Positions 35,670 through 46,224 of a DNA stretch of 59,423 bases are shown here, one piece after another. The stretch covers positions 1-59,423 of the forward strand of contig NZ_JAAGWH010000019.1 in assembly GCF_010682105.1 (NCBI RefSeq). Reading direction: 5' to 3'. The position numbers were made by a program, and so were the translations under genes. The notes below the pieces were generated by a model. The model was not told the origin of the DNA and did not search any database. It saw only the letters and a program-made list of their open reading frames with translations. The stretch's first letter is position 1. Each line of letters begins with the position of its first letter. The DNA is from Modestobacter muralis. GTDB lineage: Bacteria > Actinomycetota > Actinomycetes > Mycobacteriales > Geodermatophilaceae.

Positions 35670-36499
35670 GCCGCCGCCCCCCGTCCGGCGCGCAGCACCT
35701 CGTCGACCTCGGGGCCGAGGAAGCGGCGGCCCAGCCGGGCGAAGGGCTCCGGGTCGCCGGTGGCCAGGAACCGGTGCACCGGCGGTGGCCCGTCGGGGTC
35801 GCGGAGCAGGTCGGTGCGGGTGAGCACGCGGTAGACGTCCTTGGCCGTCTCCTCGGCGCTGGAGACCAGCGTGACCTCCTCCCCCAGCACCAGCGACAGC
35901 ACGCCGGTGAGCAGCGGGTAGTGCGTGCAGCCCAGCACGACGGTGTCGACGTCGGCGGCCAGGAGCGGGTCGAGGTAGGACTGGGCCAGCCCGACGAGCT
36001 GCCGGCCGCTGGTGGTCCCGCGCTCGACGAAGTCGACGAAGCTGGGGCAGGCGGCGCTGGTGACCGTGACCTGCGGGGCGGCGGCGAAGGCGTCGGTGTA
36101 GGCGCCGCTGGTGATGGTCGCCGTCGTCCCGATCACCCCGATCCGCCCCGTGCGGGTGGCCGCGGTCGCGCGGCGCACGGCGGGGAGCACCACCTCCACG
36201 ACCGGCACGTCGTAGCGCTCACGGGCGTCGCCGAGGCAGGCGGCGCTGGCCGAGTTGCAGGCGATGACCAGCATCTTCACCCCGGCGGCGACCAGGTCGT
36301 CCATGACGGCGAGGGAGTGCCGGCGCACCTCGGCGATCGGCAGCGGCCCGTAGGGGCTGTGCGCGGTGTCGCCGACGTAGCGGATCGACTCGTGCGGCAG
36401 CTGGTCGAGCACCGCCCGGGCGACGGTCAGCCCGCCGACCCCGGAGTCGAAGATCCCGATGGGCGCGTCCGCCCCTGCCGTCGTCCCGTGGCTGTTCAT
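35666..36499 (-). CDS. murI: Glutamate racemase
   Basis: This 277-residue enzyme makes D-glutamate for peptidoglycan. Both catalytic cysteines are in place in [11 protein letters not shown] and [10 protein letters not shown], and the substrate motif [15 protein letters not shown] is near the N-terminus, with [11 protein letters not shown] after it. It is followed by the MBL gene with a 4-bp overlap, as in mycobacteria. Confidence 0.96.
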   Translation of the reverse strand: MNSHGTTAGADAPIGIFDSGVGGLTVARAVLDQLPHESIRYVGDTAHSPYGPLPIAEVRRHSLAVMDDLVAAGVKMLVIACNSASAACLGDARERYDVPVVEVVLPAVRRATAATRTGRIGVIGTTATITSGAYTDAFAAAPQVTVTSAACPSFVDFVERGTTSGRQLVGLAQSYLDPLLAADVDTVVLGCTHYPLLTGVLSLVLGEEVTLVSSAEETAKDVYRVLTRTDLLRDPDGPPPVHRFLATGDPEPFARLGRRFLGPEVDEVLRAGRGAAA

Positions 36500-36559
36500 C
36501 TCGCAGCCCAGGCTAGCGAGCCGGTACGACGGTCGCCCGGACCTCCCCGGCCGGCCCGG

Positions 36560-38520
<1,961 letters not shown>

Positions 38521-38603
38521 TCACGCGCAGCGCGCGCGGGGGTGACGACTGTCCGGGGGAACGCCGGTGCGGAGCGGGAGATTCCAGCCGCGCTCCGGCA
38601 TCC

Positions 38604-38652
38604 CTGCAGGGCCCCGCCGCGAGCTTGCTCGCGGTGGGGGGAGGGAGGTCCT
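38604..38652 (-). terminator. Post-stop repeat/terminator cassette after mec
   Basis: On the minus strand the mec stop TGA is followed directly by AGGACCTCCC, then CCCC(A)CCGCGAGC / GCTCGCGGCGGGG forming a stem of about 13 pairs with a 2-nt loop, and a distal GCAGG. It is the clearest hairpin of the cassette family and separates mec from cysO. Confidence 0.65.
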
Positions 38653-39126
38653 TCAGTCGTAGACGACGGTGGTCGGCGAGTGGCCGAACAGGTAGGACTC
38701 GACGACGTCGACGTCCTCCTCGGTGACCTGACCGTCGACGATCCGGAAGCTCCGGAACTCGACGTCGTCACCGGCCAGGCCGGTCTGCGCACCGTGCTCG
38801 CGGGTCGAGACCAGCACGTAGTGCGCCTCGGGCTCGGAGGCGTAGCTGATGTCCGTGCGCGAGGGGCGGGCCTCGGTGGCGGTGTGCGAGTGGTAGACGA
38901 CCACGGGGACCTCGTCCCGGGCGTCCATCTCGCGGTACAGCTTCAGCAGGTCGGCGCTGTCGAACTCGTAGAACGTGGGCGAGCGCGCCGCATTCAGCAT
39001 CGGGATGTGCCGCTCGGGCCGGTCGCTGCCCTCGGGCCCGGCGACGACGCCACAGGCCTCGTCCGGGTGGTCCCGGCGCGAGTGGGCCACGATGGCGTCA
39101 TAGGTCGCGCGGTCGATGCGCAGCAC
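38653..39126 (-). CDS. mec: Mec, CysO-cysteine peptidase (JAMM/M67 family)
   Basis: This 157-residue zinc isopeptidase releases cysteine from CysO-Cys. JAMM elements are the Glu in HPDEACGVVAG, the VVVYHSHTATEARPSRTD motif (HxH...S..D) and the preceding AARSPTFYEFDSADLL. Length and order mec-cysO-cysM match Rv1334-Rv1336. In this genome it would also have to remove the genome-encoded terminal Cys of CysO. Confidence 0.95.
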   Translation of the reverse strand: MLRIDRATYDAIVAHSRRDHPDEACGVVAGPEGSDRPERHIPMLNAARSPTFYEFDSADLLKLYREMDARDEVPVVVYHSHTATEARPSRTDISYASEPEAHYVLVSTREHGAQTGLAGDDVEFRSFRIVDGQVTEEDVDVVESYLFGHSPTTVVYD

Positions 39127-39239
39127 GGGATCAGTCTAGGCCGCCGGGCCCCGGGCTCCCACCGCTCCCCCTCCCGCAGGGGTGAGCCGGCGCCCGGGGG
39201 GCTCACCGGCCGCTGCCGGGACCGCTAGCGTCGGGTCCC

Positions 39240-39596
39240 GTGGTGGTCGAGGCGCTGATGGTGGCGGGCGTGCTCCTGCTGCCGGGGCCCGCCCTCGTCC
39301 TGGGCGCGACCCGGGTGCAGCACCGGCTCGGGCGGTCGAGCGTCCACGATCGCGCCGACCGGGTGGAGTTGGCGCTGCTGGTGACCGGTCGGCTGCTGGG
39401 CCTGCTGCTGCTGCTCGGGTTGTCGGCGGTCACCCTGCTGGCCTGCATCGGCGCGCTCGTCCGGGAGCGGACGCTGCCGAGCCTGGTCTACGTCTTCTTC
39501 GTCGCCGACCTGCTCGTCGCGACCCTGGTGCTGCTCACCGTCGGCCGCCGCGACCGGCGACCAGGGCGTCGATCAACGAGCCCTGCACGGCGGTGA
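39240..39596 (+). CDS. Small membrane protein of unknown function
   Basis: This 118-residue protein has three predicted membrane helices (about 3-22, 42-75 and 80-103) and a basic tail. There is no recognised family. The GTG at 39240 is the first plausible start. Its 3' end overlaps the convergent DUF2017 gene by 62 bp. It separates mec from DUF2017-clpS, which are adjacent and co-oriented in mycobacteria. Confidence 0.55.
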   Translation: MVVEALMVAGVLLLPGPALVLGATRVQHRLGRSSVHDRADRVELALLVTGRLLGLLLLLGLSAVTLLACIGALVRERTLPSLVYVFFVADLLVATLVLLTVGRRDRRPGRRSTSPARR

Positions 39597-40032
39597 GCCA
39601 GTAGTAGACGGCCAGCTGCGAGCCCTCCTCACCGGAGGGGTCGTCCGGGGGCTCGGTGTCGGCGGTGATGCCCAGCCGGGTGCCCAGGGCCAGCCGCAGG
39701 TCGTTGGTGGTGCGCAGCCAGGCCCGCGCCTGGTCGGCGTCCAGCCGCACCTCCCCGCCCTCGAACGGCAGCGTGGCCCGCACCATCGCCAGGTCGTCGG
39801 CCTTGCCGCTGCGCAGCCCGGCCTCGGTGAGGTCGCGGTAGTCCGCGGCCATCTCCGGGTCGCCGACGTGTCCCGGCGGCAGCAGCCGCTCGACGACCGG
39901 GTCGCCGCCGGTGTCGTCGGGGTCGGCGGCCAGCAGCTGCTCGAGCTGGTCGAGCAGCAGGCTCAGGATGCCCACCTCGGCGGCCACCAGCTTGGCCACC
40001 AGCACGTCGCCCTTGCGGCGGAAGGGCCGCAA
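39535..40032 (-). CDS. DUF2017 family protein
   Basis: This 165-residue protein corresponds to Rv1332, which follows clpS in mycobacteria. Conserved pieces are AAEVGILSLLLDQLEQLL, PEMAADYRDLTEAGLRSGK, RAWLRTTNDLRLALGTRLGI and YYWLTAVQGSLIDAL. A TTG start at 40032 is preferred: it lies 1 nt after the clpS stop with AAGGA 8 nt upstream, and the expected start [10 protein letters not shown] begins there. Function unknown. Confidence 0.8.
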   Translation of the reverse strand: MRPFRRKGDVLVAKLVAAEVGILSLLLDQLEQLLAADPDDTGGDPVVERLLPPGHVGDPEMAADYRDLTEAGLRSGKADDLAMVRATLPFEGGEVRLDADQARAWLRTTNDLRLALGTRLGITADTEPPDDPSGEEGSQLAVYYWLTAVQGSLIDALVAGRGGRR

Positions 40033-40033
40033 C

Positions 40034-40330
40034 TCAGGCGTCCTTCTGGTAGGTGGCCCACAGGCCGTAGGCGTGCAGCCGGCTGGTGTCGTGCTCCATG
40101 CGCTCCCGCGGCCCGGAGCTGACGACCGCCCGGCCCTCATGGTGGACCTGGAGCATCAGCTTCGTGGCGGTGGCCTCGTCGTAGCCGAAGAGCTCCTGCA
40201 GCACGAACGTCACGTAGGTCATCAGGTTCACCGGGTCGTCCCAGACCACGGTCACCCACGGGCGGTCGAGGTCGGACTCCTCCCGACTGACGGTCTCCGG
40301 CGTCCACACCGGCGCGAGCGGTCCGGCCAC
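40034..40330 (-). CDS. clpS: ATP-dependent Clp protease adaptor ClpS
   Basis: This 98-residue N-degron adaptor hands substrates with destabilising N-termini to ClpAP/ClpCP. It has the recognition-pocket sequence [25 protein letters not shown] (split here by description: WDDP near residue 30 and the MTYV helix) and [14 protein letters not shown]. The N-terminal about 20 residues are flexible, as usual. It is divergent from pncB with a 62-bp gap. Confidence 0.94.
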   Translation of the reverse strand: MAGPLAPVWTPETVSREESDLDRPWVTVVWDDPVNLMTYVTFVLQELFGYDEATATKLMLQVHHEGRAVVSSGPRERMEHDTSRLHAYGLWATYQKDA

Positions 40331-40392
40331 GTGATCACTCTAGGACGCCTCCCCCGGGCACCGCAGACGGTGGGCACCTATCGTCTGCGTCC

Positions 40393-41682
40393 ATGTCGAG
40401 CCCGCTCAGCCCCGCGCTGCTCACCGACCGCTACGAGCTGACGATGCTCGGGGCCGCGCTGGCCGACGGCACCGCGGAACGGGACTGCGTGTTCGAGGTC
40501 TTCGCCCGCCGCCTCCCGCACGGCCGCCGCTACGGCGTGCTGGCCGGCACCGGGCGTCTCCTGGAGGCCCTCCCGCACTTCCGGTTCGGCGACGCCGAGC
40601 TGGCCGCGCTGACCGCGCAGGGCATCGACGACCCACGGCTGCTCGACCACCTGGCCGGCTTCCGCTTCACCGGCGACGTCGACGGCTACGCCGAGGGCGA
40701 CCTCTACTTCCCCGGCTCCCCCGTGCTGACCGTGCGCGCACCGTTCGGCCAGGCCGTGCTGCTGGAGACCCTGGCGCTGTCGGTCCTCAACCACGACAGC
40801 GCGATCGCCGCGGCCGGCGCCCGGATGATCGGTGCCGCCGCCGGCCGCCCGTGCATCGAGATGGGCTCCCGGCGCACGCACGAGGAGGCCGCCGTCGCCT
40901 CGGCCCGGGCCGCGGCCCTGGTCGGCTTCGCCGCGACGTCCAACCTGGCCGCCGGTGCCCGGTACGGCATCCCCACCACCGGTACCAGCGCGCACGCCTT
41001 CACCCTGCTGCACGACGACGAGGCCGCGGCCTTCCGCGCCCAGCTCGCCACCCTGGGCACCGGGACGACGCTGCTGGTCGACACCTACGACACCGAGCAG
41101 GGCATCCGGACGGCGGTCGAGGTCGCGGGCCCGGAACTGGGGGCCGTGCGGCTGGACTCCGGCGACCTGGCGATCGAGGCCACCCGGGCGCGCGCACTGC
41201 TGGACTCCCTGGGCAACACCAGCACCCGGGTCATCGTCACCAGCGACCTGGACGAGTACGCGATCGCGGCCCTGGCCGCCGCCCCCGTCGACGGGTACGG
41301 CGTGGGCACCTCGCTGGTGACCGGCTCGGGCTCCCCCACCGTCGGGATGGTCTACAAGCTGGTCGAGCGGGACGGCGTCCCGGTGGCCAAGAACTCCGAG
41401 GGCAAGCGCTCGGTGGGCGGGCGCAAGACCGCCGTCCGCCGGCACGACGCGGACGGGACGGCGACCGCCGAGGTGGTCAGCACAGGGCCGGTGGCCGCCG
41501 CCGCCCACGACCGCGAGCTGCTCGTGCCCCTGGTGCGGGGCGGTGCGGTGGTCGACCCGCGGAGCCCGGCCGAGACGCTGGCCGCCGCCCGGGAGCTGCA
41601 CGCCCGGGTGCGGGACACGCTGCCCACCGAGGCCTGGTCGCTGTCCCGCGGCGAGCCGGCCATCGACACCGTTCCCGCCTAG
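40393..41682 (+). CDS. pncB: Nicotinate phosphoribosyltransferase
   Basis: This 429-residue salvage enzyme joins nicotinate to PRPP to make NaMN. It has LLTDRYELTMLGAAL at the N-terminus, the GSRRTHEEAAVASARAAALVGF segment carrying the catalytic His, LDSGDLA and the VGTSLVTG phosphate site. pncA follows and provides nicotinate from nicotinamide. Same divergent position relative to clpS as Rv1330c. Confidence 0.96.
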   Translation: MSSPLSPALLTDRYELTMLGAALADGTAERDCVFEVFARRLPHGRRYGVLAGTGRLLEALPHFRFGDAELAALTAQGIDDPRLLDHLAGFRFTGDVDGYAEGDLYFPGSPVLTVRAPFGQAVLLETLALSVLNHDSAIAAAGARMIGAAAGRPCIEMGSRRTHEEAAVASARAAALVGFAATSNLAAGARYGIPTTGTSAHAFTLLHDDEAAAFRAQLATLGTGTTLLVDTYDTEQGIRTAVEVAGPELGAVRLDSGDLAIEATRARALLDSLGNTSTRVIVTSDLDEYAIAALAAAPVDGYGVGTSLVTGSGSPTVGMVYKLVERDGVPVAKNSEGKRSVGGRKTAVRRHDADGTATAEVVSTGPVAAAAHDRELLVPLVRGGAVVDPRSPAETLAAARELHARVRDTLPTEAWSLSRGEPAIDTVPA

Positions 41683-41683
41683 A

Positions 41684-41740
41684 GAGGCCCCCCGGCCCCG
41701 TCCCGAGCGTGCGAGGGACGAGGAGGACGGGGTCCTCCCA
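41684..41740 (+). terminator. Post-stop repeat/terminator cassette after pncB
   Basis: Just after the pncB stop, GGCCCCGTCCC faces GGGACGAGGAGGACGGGG around GAGCGTGCGA, the same GAGCGTGCGA core as the element after pruA, and it ends in GGTCC. It is a member of the cassette family between pncB and pncA on the plus strand. Confidence 0.5.
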
Positions 41741-41858
41741 CTCGCAGCGGGCCCCCGCGAGGGTGCCGTGCTCGCCGCCTCGGTCTGGCCGGGTCCGGAT
41801 CGAACGGAACGGGTCGCCGACGGTCGCGGGGCGGCGCGGAGCCGGGCAGGATGGGCGG

Positions 41859-42428
41859 ATGACGCGGGCACTGGTGATCGTCGACGTCCAGAACGACTTC
41901 TGCGAGGGCGGCAGCCTCGCCGTCGGGGGTGGTGCCGCGGTCGCGCGGGCCATCAGCGCGCACGTTGCCACCGGCGGCTACGACCACGTGGTCGCCACCC
42001 GGGACCACCACGTCGACCCGGGGGCGCACTTCTCGACCACCCCCGACTTCCTCGACACCTGGCCGCCGCACTGCGTGGTGGGCACGCCCGGGGTGGAGCT
42101 CTACTCCGACCTGGACCGCCGGCCGATCGAGGCGGTCTTCGACAAGGGCGAGTACGCCGCCGCCTACTCCGGCTTCGAGGGCTCCTACGACGGGCAGGGC
42201 CTGGCCGACTGGCTGCGGGCGCACGACGTGGACAGCGTCGACGTCGTCGGCATCGCCACCGACCACTGCGTGCGGGCCACCGCCCTGGACGCCGTCGGCG
42301 CCGGGCTGTCCACCCGGGTGCTGCTGCACCTGACCGCGGGGGTGGCCGAGGGCACCACCGCCGCGGCCCTAGACCAGCTCCGCGCTGCCGGGGTCGAGCT
42401 CGAGGGCACGGTCTCCCAGGCAGGCTGA
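41859..42428 (+). CDS. pncA: Nicotinamidase / isochorismatase family
   Basis: This 189-residue enzyme deamidates nicotinamide to nicotinate. The catalytic triad is visible: Asp in VIVDVQNDFCEGG (residue 9), Lys in VFDKGEYAAAYSGFEG, and Cys in GIATDHCVRATALDA. Metal-binding TRDHHVDPGAHF is also present. The ATG at 41859 has GCAGG-type sequence upstream. It ends 3 bp from the stop of convergent serB. Confidence 0.95.
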   Translation: MTRALVIVDVQNDFCEGGSLAVGGGAAVARAISAHVATGGYDHVVATRDHHVDPGAHFSTTPDFLDTWPPHCVVGTPGVELYSDLDRRPIEAVFDKGEYAAAYSGFEGSYDGQGLADWLRAHDVDSVDVVGIATDHCVRATALDAVGAGLSTRVLLHLTAGVAEGTTAAALDQLRAAGVELEGTVSQAG

Positions 42429-42431
42429 GCC

Positions 42432-43688
42432 TCAGCTCGCGTCGAGGACCTCGTCGCGGGTGAAGCCGAGCACCTGCAGCACGGCATCGAGGTAGGGCTG
42501 GTTCAGCGCGGCGTTGGCCTGCTCGCGCACCACCGGCTTGGCGTTGAAGGCGATGCCGAGCCCGGCGGCGGCGAGCATGTCCAGGTCGTTGGCCCCGTCA
42601 CCGACCGCGACCGTCTGCTCCAGCGGGATGCCGTGCTCGGCGGCGAACCGGGCCAGCGCCCGCGCCTTGCCCGCCCGGTCGACGATCTCCCCGACCAGCC
42701 CGCCGGTCAGCCGGCCGTCGGCGACCTCGAGGGTGTTGGCGGCGGCGAAGTCGAGCCCGAGCGCCGCGGCCAGCGGGTCGGTGATCTGGGTGAACCCGCC
42801 GCTGACGATCCCGCACCGGAAGCCCAGCCGCTGCAGGGTGCGGATGAGCGTGCGGGCGCCGGGGGTGAGCACCAGCTGCTCGCGCACCTCGTCCAGCACG
42901 CCGACGGGCAGGCCCGCCAGCAGGGCGACCCGGGCGCGCAGCGACTCCTCGAAGTCCAGCTCGCCGTTCATGGCCGCCGCGGTGATGCCGGCGACCTCGT
43001 CGGCCCGGCCGGCGCGGGCGGCGAGCTCGTCGATGACCTCGCCGCGAACCAGCGTCGAGTCCACGTCCAACACGATCAGCCGCTTGCTCCGTCGGCCCAG
43101 CCCGGCCTGCTCGACGGCGACGTCGGTGCCGGTCCGGGCGGCCACGGCGCCCAGGGCGGCGCGCAGCGGTGCCGAGCCCGCCCCGGAGACGGTGAGCTCG
43201 AAGCTGGTCACCGGGTAGTCCGACAGCCGGCGGATGGCCTCGATGTTGCCGCCGACCTCGGCGATGGCGCGCGCTGCCCCGGCGACGGCGGCCGGTGGCA
43301 CGGGCCGGCCCAGGACGGTCACGTGGTGGCGGGGGCCGCGCTCGGGCGGCTCGCTGGCGGTGGCCGGCTCGGCGGTGACGGCGAGGCCGGTCGTGGCCGC
43401 GACGTCGGCGGCGGTCGGGGTGAGCCGGTCGGCCAGCGTGCCCGCGCCGGCGACGCCCGGCCCGCGCACCACGACGCCGAGCACCAGCTGGCCGTGCACG
43501 ACGACCTGCTCGACGTCGACCACCTCGACGACCTCGCCGCCCAGCGCCTCCAGCGCGGCGAACAGCGTCGCGGTGACCCCCGGCCGGTCGGCGCCGGTGA
43601 CGGTCAGCAGCGCGCCCTCGGGACCGGGCCCCGTCTCGGGTCCCTCGGGGAGGTCGGTCGGCGCGGGGACGGCGGCGCGGTCGGTCAC
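42432..43688 (-). CDS. serB: Phosphoserine phosphatase with N-terminal ACT domains
   Basis: This 418-residue enzyme catalyses the last step of serine synthesis. Two ACT-like regulatory domains (about 20-170, starting ALLTVTGADRPGVTATLFAAL) precede a HAD domain with nucleophile LIVLDVDSTLVRGEVIDELA, GIVSGGFTQI, and VAVGDGANDLDMLAAAGLGIAFNAKP. The layout equals M. tuberculosis SerB2, which is also next to ctaD. The GTG at 43688 is chosen from the start of ACT similarity. Confidence 0.95.
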   Translation of the reverse strand: MTDRAAVPAPTDLPEGPETGPGPEGALLTVTGADRPGVTATLFAALEALGGEVVEVVDVEQVVVHGQLVLGVVVRGPGVAGAGTLADRLTPTAADVAATTGLAVTAEPATASEPPERGPRHHVTVLGRPVPPAAVAGAARAIAEVGGNIEAIRRLSDYPVTSFELTVSGAGSAPLRAALGAVAARTGTDVAVEQAGLGRRSKRLIVLDVDSTLVRGEVIDELAARAGRADEVAGITAAAMNGELDFEESLRARVALLAGLPVGVLDEVREQLVLTPGARTLIRTLQRLGFRCGIVSGGFTQITDPLAAALGLDFAAANTLEVADGRLTGGLVGEIVDRAGKARALARFAAEHGIPLEQTVAVGDGANDLDMLAAAGLGIAFNAKPVVREQANAALNQPYLDAVLQVLGFTRDEVLDAS

Positions 43689-43762
43689 GCCGTCATCGTG
43701 CCGGAACGCCGTGCTCCCGTGGTGAGCGCCCTGGGTGTGCTCCTCGGGACCGGCCCCGGACG

Positions 43763-43803
43763 CGGGAACGCCCCGCCGGCCACTGGCCGACGGGGCGTTC
43801 CCG
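43763..43803 (-). terminator. Hairpin terminator after ctaD
   Basis: GGGAACGCCCCG (43764-43775) pairs perfectly with CGGGGCGTTCCC (43791-43802), extended by one C-G pair, with inner GGCC/GGCC pairing. It lies 16 bp downstream of the ctaD stop and before serB. No U-tract is present. Confidence 0.8.
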
Positions 43804-43818
43804 TGCTGATCCGACGAC

Positions 43819-45570
43819 TCAGGTCGGGTCCTTGTCGTTGGCACCCTGCCGGCTGCCACCGGTGAGCCCGGCCTCGCCGGCATAGGGGCCGTGGCCCTTG
43901 CCCGCGTGGGCCTCCATCTCCATCCGGTCCCTCAGGTGCGGGTAGTGCAGCTCGAACGCCGGGCGCTCGGAGCGGATCCGCGGGATCTCGGTGAAGTTGT
44001 GGCGCGGCGGCGGGGAGGACGTCGCCCACTCCAGCGAGTTGCCGTGGCCCCAGGGGTCGTCGCGCAGCGCCAGCTTGCCGTGCTTCCACGACTTGACGAC
44101 GTTGTAGACGAACGGGATCACCGAGGCGCCGAGGATGAACGACCCGATCGTGGAGATCGTGTGCATCGTCGTGAACCCGTCGGACGGCAGGTAGTCCGCG
44201 TACCGGCGCGGCATGCCGCTGTTGCCCAACCAGTGCTGGATGAGGAACGTGGCGTGGAAGCCGATGAAGGTCAGCCAGAAGTGCAGCTTGCCGATCTTCT
44301 CGTCCATCATCCGACCGCACATCTTCGGGAACCAGAAGTACAGGCCCGAATAGGCGGCGAACACCACGGTGCCGAAGACGACGTAGTGGAAGTGGGCCAC
44401 GACGAAGTAGCTGTCGTTGACCTGCCAGTCCAGCGGCGGGCTCGCCAGCAGGACACCGGTCAGCCCACCCAGGAGGAAGGTGATCAGGAAGCCCACCGCG
44501 AACAGCATCGGGGTCTCGAACGTCAGCTGGCCGCGCCACATGGTGCCGATCCAGTTGAAGAACTTGATGCCCGTCGGGACGGCGATCAGGTACGTCAGGA
44601 AGGCGAAGAACGGCAGCAGCACCGCGCCGGTGGCGTACATGTGGTGCGCCCACACGGCCAGCGACAGGGCGGTGATCGCGATGAGCGCGAAGACCATGCC
44701 CTTGTAGCCGAACAGCGGCTTGCGGCTGAAGACCGGGATGACCTCGCTGATGATGCCGAAGAACGGCAGCGCGATGATGTAGACCTCGGGGTGACCGAAG
44801 AACCAGAAGAGGTGCTGCCACAGCATCGGCCCGCCGTTCTCGGCCGTGAAGATCTGTGCACCCAGGTGCCGATCGGCCAGCAGCGCCATCAGCGCGGCGG
44901 TCAGGATCGGGAAGGCCAGCAGGATCAGGATGCTGGTGACCAGCGACGCCCAGGTGAAGATCGACATCCGGAACATCGTCAGGCCAGGTGCGCGCAGGCA
45001 GATGATCGTGGCGATGAAGTTGACCCCACCGAGGATCGTGCCCAGCCCGCTGACGGCGAGGCCGGCGATCCAGAGGTCACCACCGGCGCCCGGGCTGTGC
45101 GCCCCGGTCGACAGCGGGGTGTAGGCGTACCAGCCGAAGTCGGCGGCACCACCAGGGGTCAGGAAGCCGGAGACCGCGATCGAGGCCCCGAAGAAGAACA
45201 GCCAGAAGGAGAAGGCGTTCAGCCGGGGGAAGGCGACGTCGGGCGCACCGAGCTGCAGCGGCATGATCAGGTTCGCGAACGCGAAGAACATCGGCGTCGC
45301 GAAGAACAGCAGCATGATCGTGCCGTGCATCGTGACCAGCTGGTTGTACTGCTCGGGCGAGAGGAACTGCAACTCCGGGCGGGCCAGCTCACCGCGCATC
45401 AGCAGGGCCATGAACCCGCCGACGAAGAACCAGATGAACGCCACCGTGGTGTACATCAGGCCGATGGTCTTGTGGTCCGTCGTGCGCAGCAGGCCGAGGA
45501 GCCGCGAGCCCTTCTCGGCCTCGTGTGCCGGGCTGGGCCGGCTCACGATCGGGGCAGGTGCGATCGTCAC
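43819..45570 (-). CDS. ctaD: Cytochrome c oxidase subunit I (aa3-type)
   Basis: This 583-residue integral membrane protein has 12 helices and holds heme a and the heme a3-CuB centre. Ligand motifs are [12 protein letters not shown] (heme a His), [11 protein letters not shown] (CuB His and cross-linked Tyr), WAHHMYATG (CuB His pair) and [10 protein letters not shown] (heme a3/a His). The C-terminal hydrophilic tail is typical of actinobacteria. The GTG at 45570 lacks a clear ribosome site; a TAAGCT box 8-13 nt upstream suggests a near-leaderless transcript. Confidence 0.97.
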   Translation of the reverse strand: MTIAPAPIVSRPSPAHEAEKGSRLLGLLRTTDHKTIGLMYTTVAFIWFFVGGFMALLMRGELARPELQFLSPEQYNQLVTMHGTIMLLFFATPMFFAFANLIMPLQLGAPDVAFPRLNAFSFWLFFFGASIAVSGFLTPGGAADFGWYAYTPLSTGAHSPGAGGDLWIAGLAVSGLGTILGGVNFIATIICLRAPGLTMFRMSIFTWASLVTSILILLAFPILTAALMALLADRHLGAQIFTAENGGPMLWQHLFWFFGHPEVYIIALPFFGIISEVIPVFSRKPLFGYKGMVFALIAITALSLAVWAHHMYATGAVLLPFFAFLTYLIAVPTGIKFFNWIGTMWRGQLTFETPMLFAVGFLITFLLGGLTGVLLASPPLDWQVNDSYFVVAHFHYVVFGTVVFAAYSGLYFWFPKMCGRMMDEKIGKLHFWLTFIGFHATFLIQHWLGNSGMPRRYADYLPSDGFTTMHTISTIGSFILGASVIPFVYNVVKSWKHGKLALRDDPWGHGNSLEWATSSPPPRHNFTEIPRIRSERPAFELHYPHLRDRMEMEAHAGKGHGPYAGEAGLTGGSRQGANDKDPT

Positions 45571-45870
45571 GCCCGGAGCTTAGACGGTCCTGCGGGGCTT
45601 GACACGGCGGGTGGAGGGGTCGGTGCGGCGCGCTCGGCGCGCCTCGCGGGACATTCCGCGGACGCAACCCGGTCGTGTGCCGCTCATCCGCCTCCCCGTG
45701 CTGGTCAGCAGCCCGGTCGACGCACCGGCCCGCGGCGCCGGACCCGGCGGTCCCGAGACCGGGTCGTGACGGTCGACGCGTTTGTGGGCCACATGGCCAG
45801 GGCACAGATGATCTTGCGCTGGACAGTCCAGCGCACGACGGCCACGGCCGTCAGGCACAGGAGGTCTCAC
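45571..45870. other. Divergent intergenic region ctaD / glsB
   Basis: 300 bp without a convincing gene. On the right it holds a stress-sigma-like promoter for glsB (45780-45804) and an AGGAGG ribosome site at 45860-45865. On the left is the presumed ctaD promoter. A TTGACA at 45599 has no matching -10 box and is not called. Confidence 0.5.
45780..45804 (+). promoter_or_regulatory. Possible SigB/SigF-type stress promoter of glsB
   Basis: GTTT (45780-45783) and GGGCA (45800-45804) are separated by 16 nt, close to the actinobacterial general-stress consensus GTTT-N14-16-GGGTA. It lies 66 bp upstream of a stress-associated membrane protein gene, which makes the call plausible. Confidence 0.45.
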
Positions 45871-46146
45871 ATGAGCCTTGGTGGAATCCTTCTGACGATC
45901 GTCATCGGCTTCATCGCCGGACTGATCGCCCGCGCCGTGGTCCCCGGCAAGCAGGACCTCGGCATCGTCGCCACTCTGGTCCTCGGCCTCATCGGCTCCA
46001 TCGTGGGCAACGGCATCTACAACCTGATCGCGAACGGCAACCTCGAGTTCGCGCTCGGTGGCTGGTGGGCCTCGATCCTCGGCGCGATCGTCGTGCTGGC
46101 GATCTACGTCTTCGCCACCGGCAGCAAGCGCCGCGTCACCCGCTGA
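45871..46146 (+). CDS. GlsB/YeaQ/YmgE family stress-response membrane protein
   Basis: This 91-residue protein (transglycosylase-associated family) has three Gly-rich membrane helices: GGILLTIVIGFIAGLIARAVV, DLGIVATLVLGLIGSIVGNGI (described in parts) and GGWWASILGAIVVLAIYVF, with the signature VPGKQDLG between helices 1 and 2. The precise function is unknown; expression is usually stress-linked. AGGAGG stands 5 nt before the ATG. A strong terminator follows. Confidence 0.92.
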   Translation: MSLGGILLTIVIGFIAGLIARAVVPGKQDLGIVATLVLGLIGSIVGNGIYNLIANGNLEFALGGWWASILGAIVVLAIYVFATGSKRRVTR

Positions 46147-46181
46147 CGCGCCGCCCGTACCGCGGGCACCGCTCCACCGAC

Positions 46182-46210
46182 GAGGGCCCAGCCGGTCCGG
46201 CTGGGCCCTC
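46182..46210. terminator. Bidirectional hairpin terminator
   Basis: GAGGGCCCAGCCGG and CCGGCTGGGCCCTC are perfect 14-nt arms separated by a single T, so in RNA a loop of 3-5 nt forms. It lies between convergent glsB and the RlmA-like gene, 14 bp from the latter's stop. Confidence 0.85.
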
Positions 46211-46224
46211 GCCGCACGTCCGGC

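Noticed and set aside
41859-43688. Possible frameshift or overlap between pncA and serB
   Set aside because: The stops are convergent and 3 bp apart, with both proteins full length; simply a tight convergent pair.
45599-45604. TTGACA considered as a -35 box
   Set aside because: No acceptable -10 sequence lies 16-18 bp downstream on that strand, and no gene starts there.
43891-46146. A 751-residue plus-strand frame antisense to ctaD
   Set aside because: The product is Glu/Arg/His-rich noise. ctaD on the other strand has every heme ligand, so only the last 91 residues (GlsB) are real.
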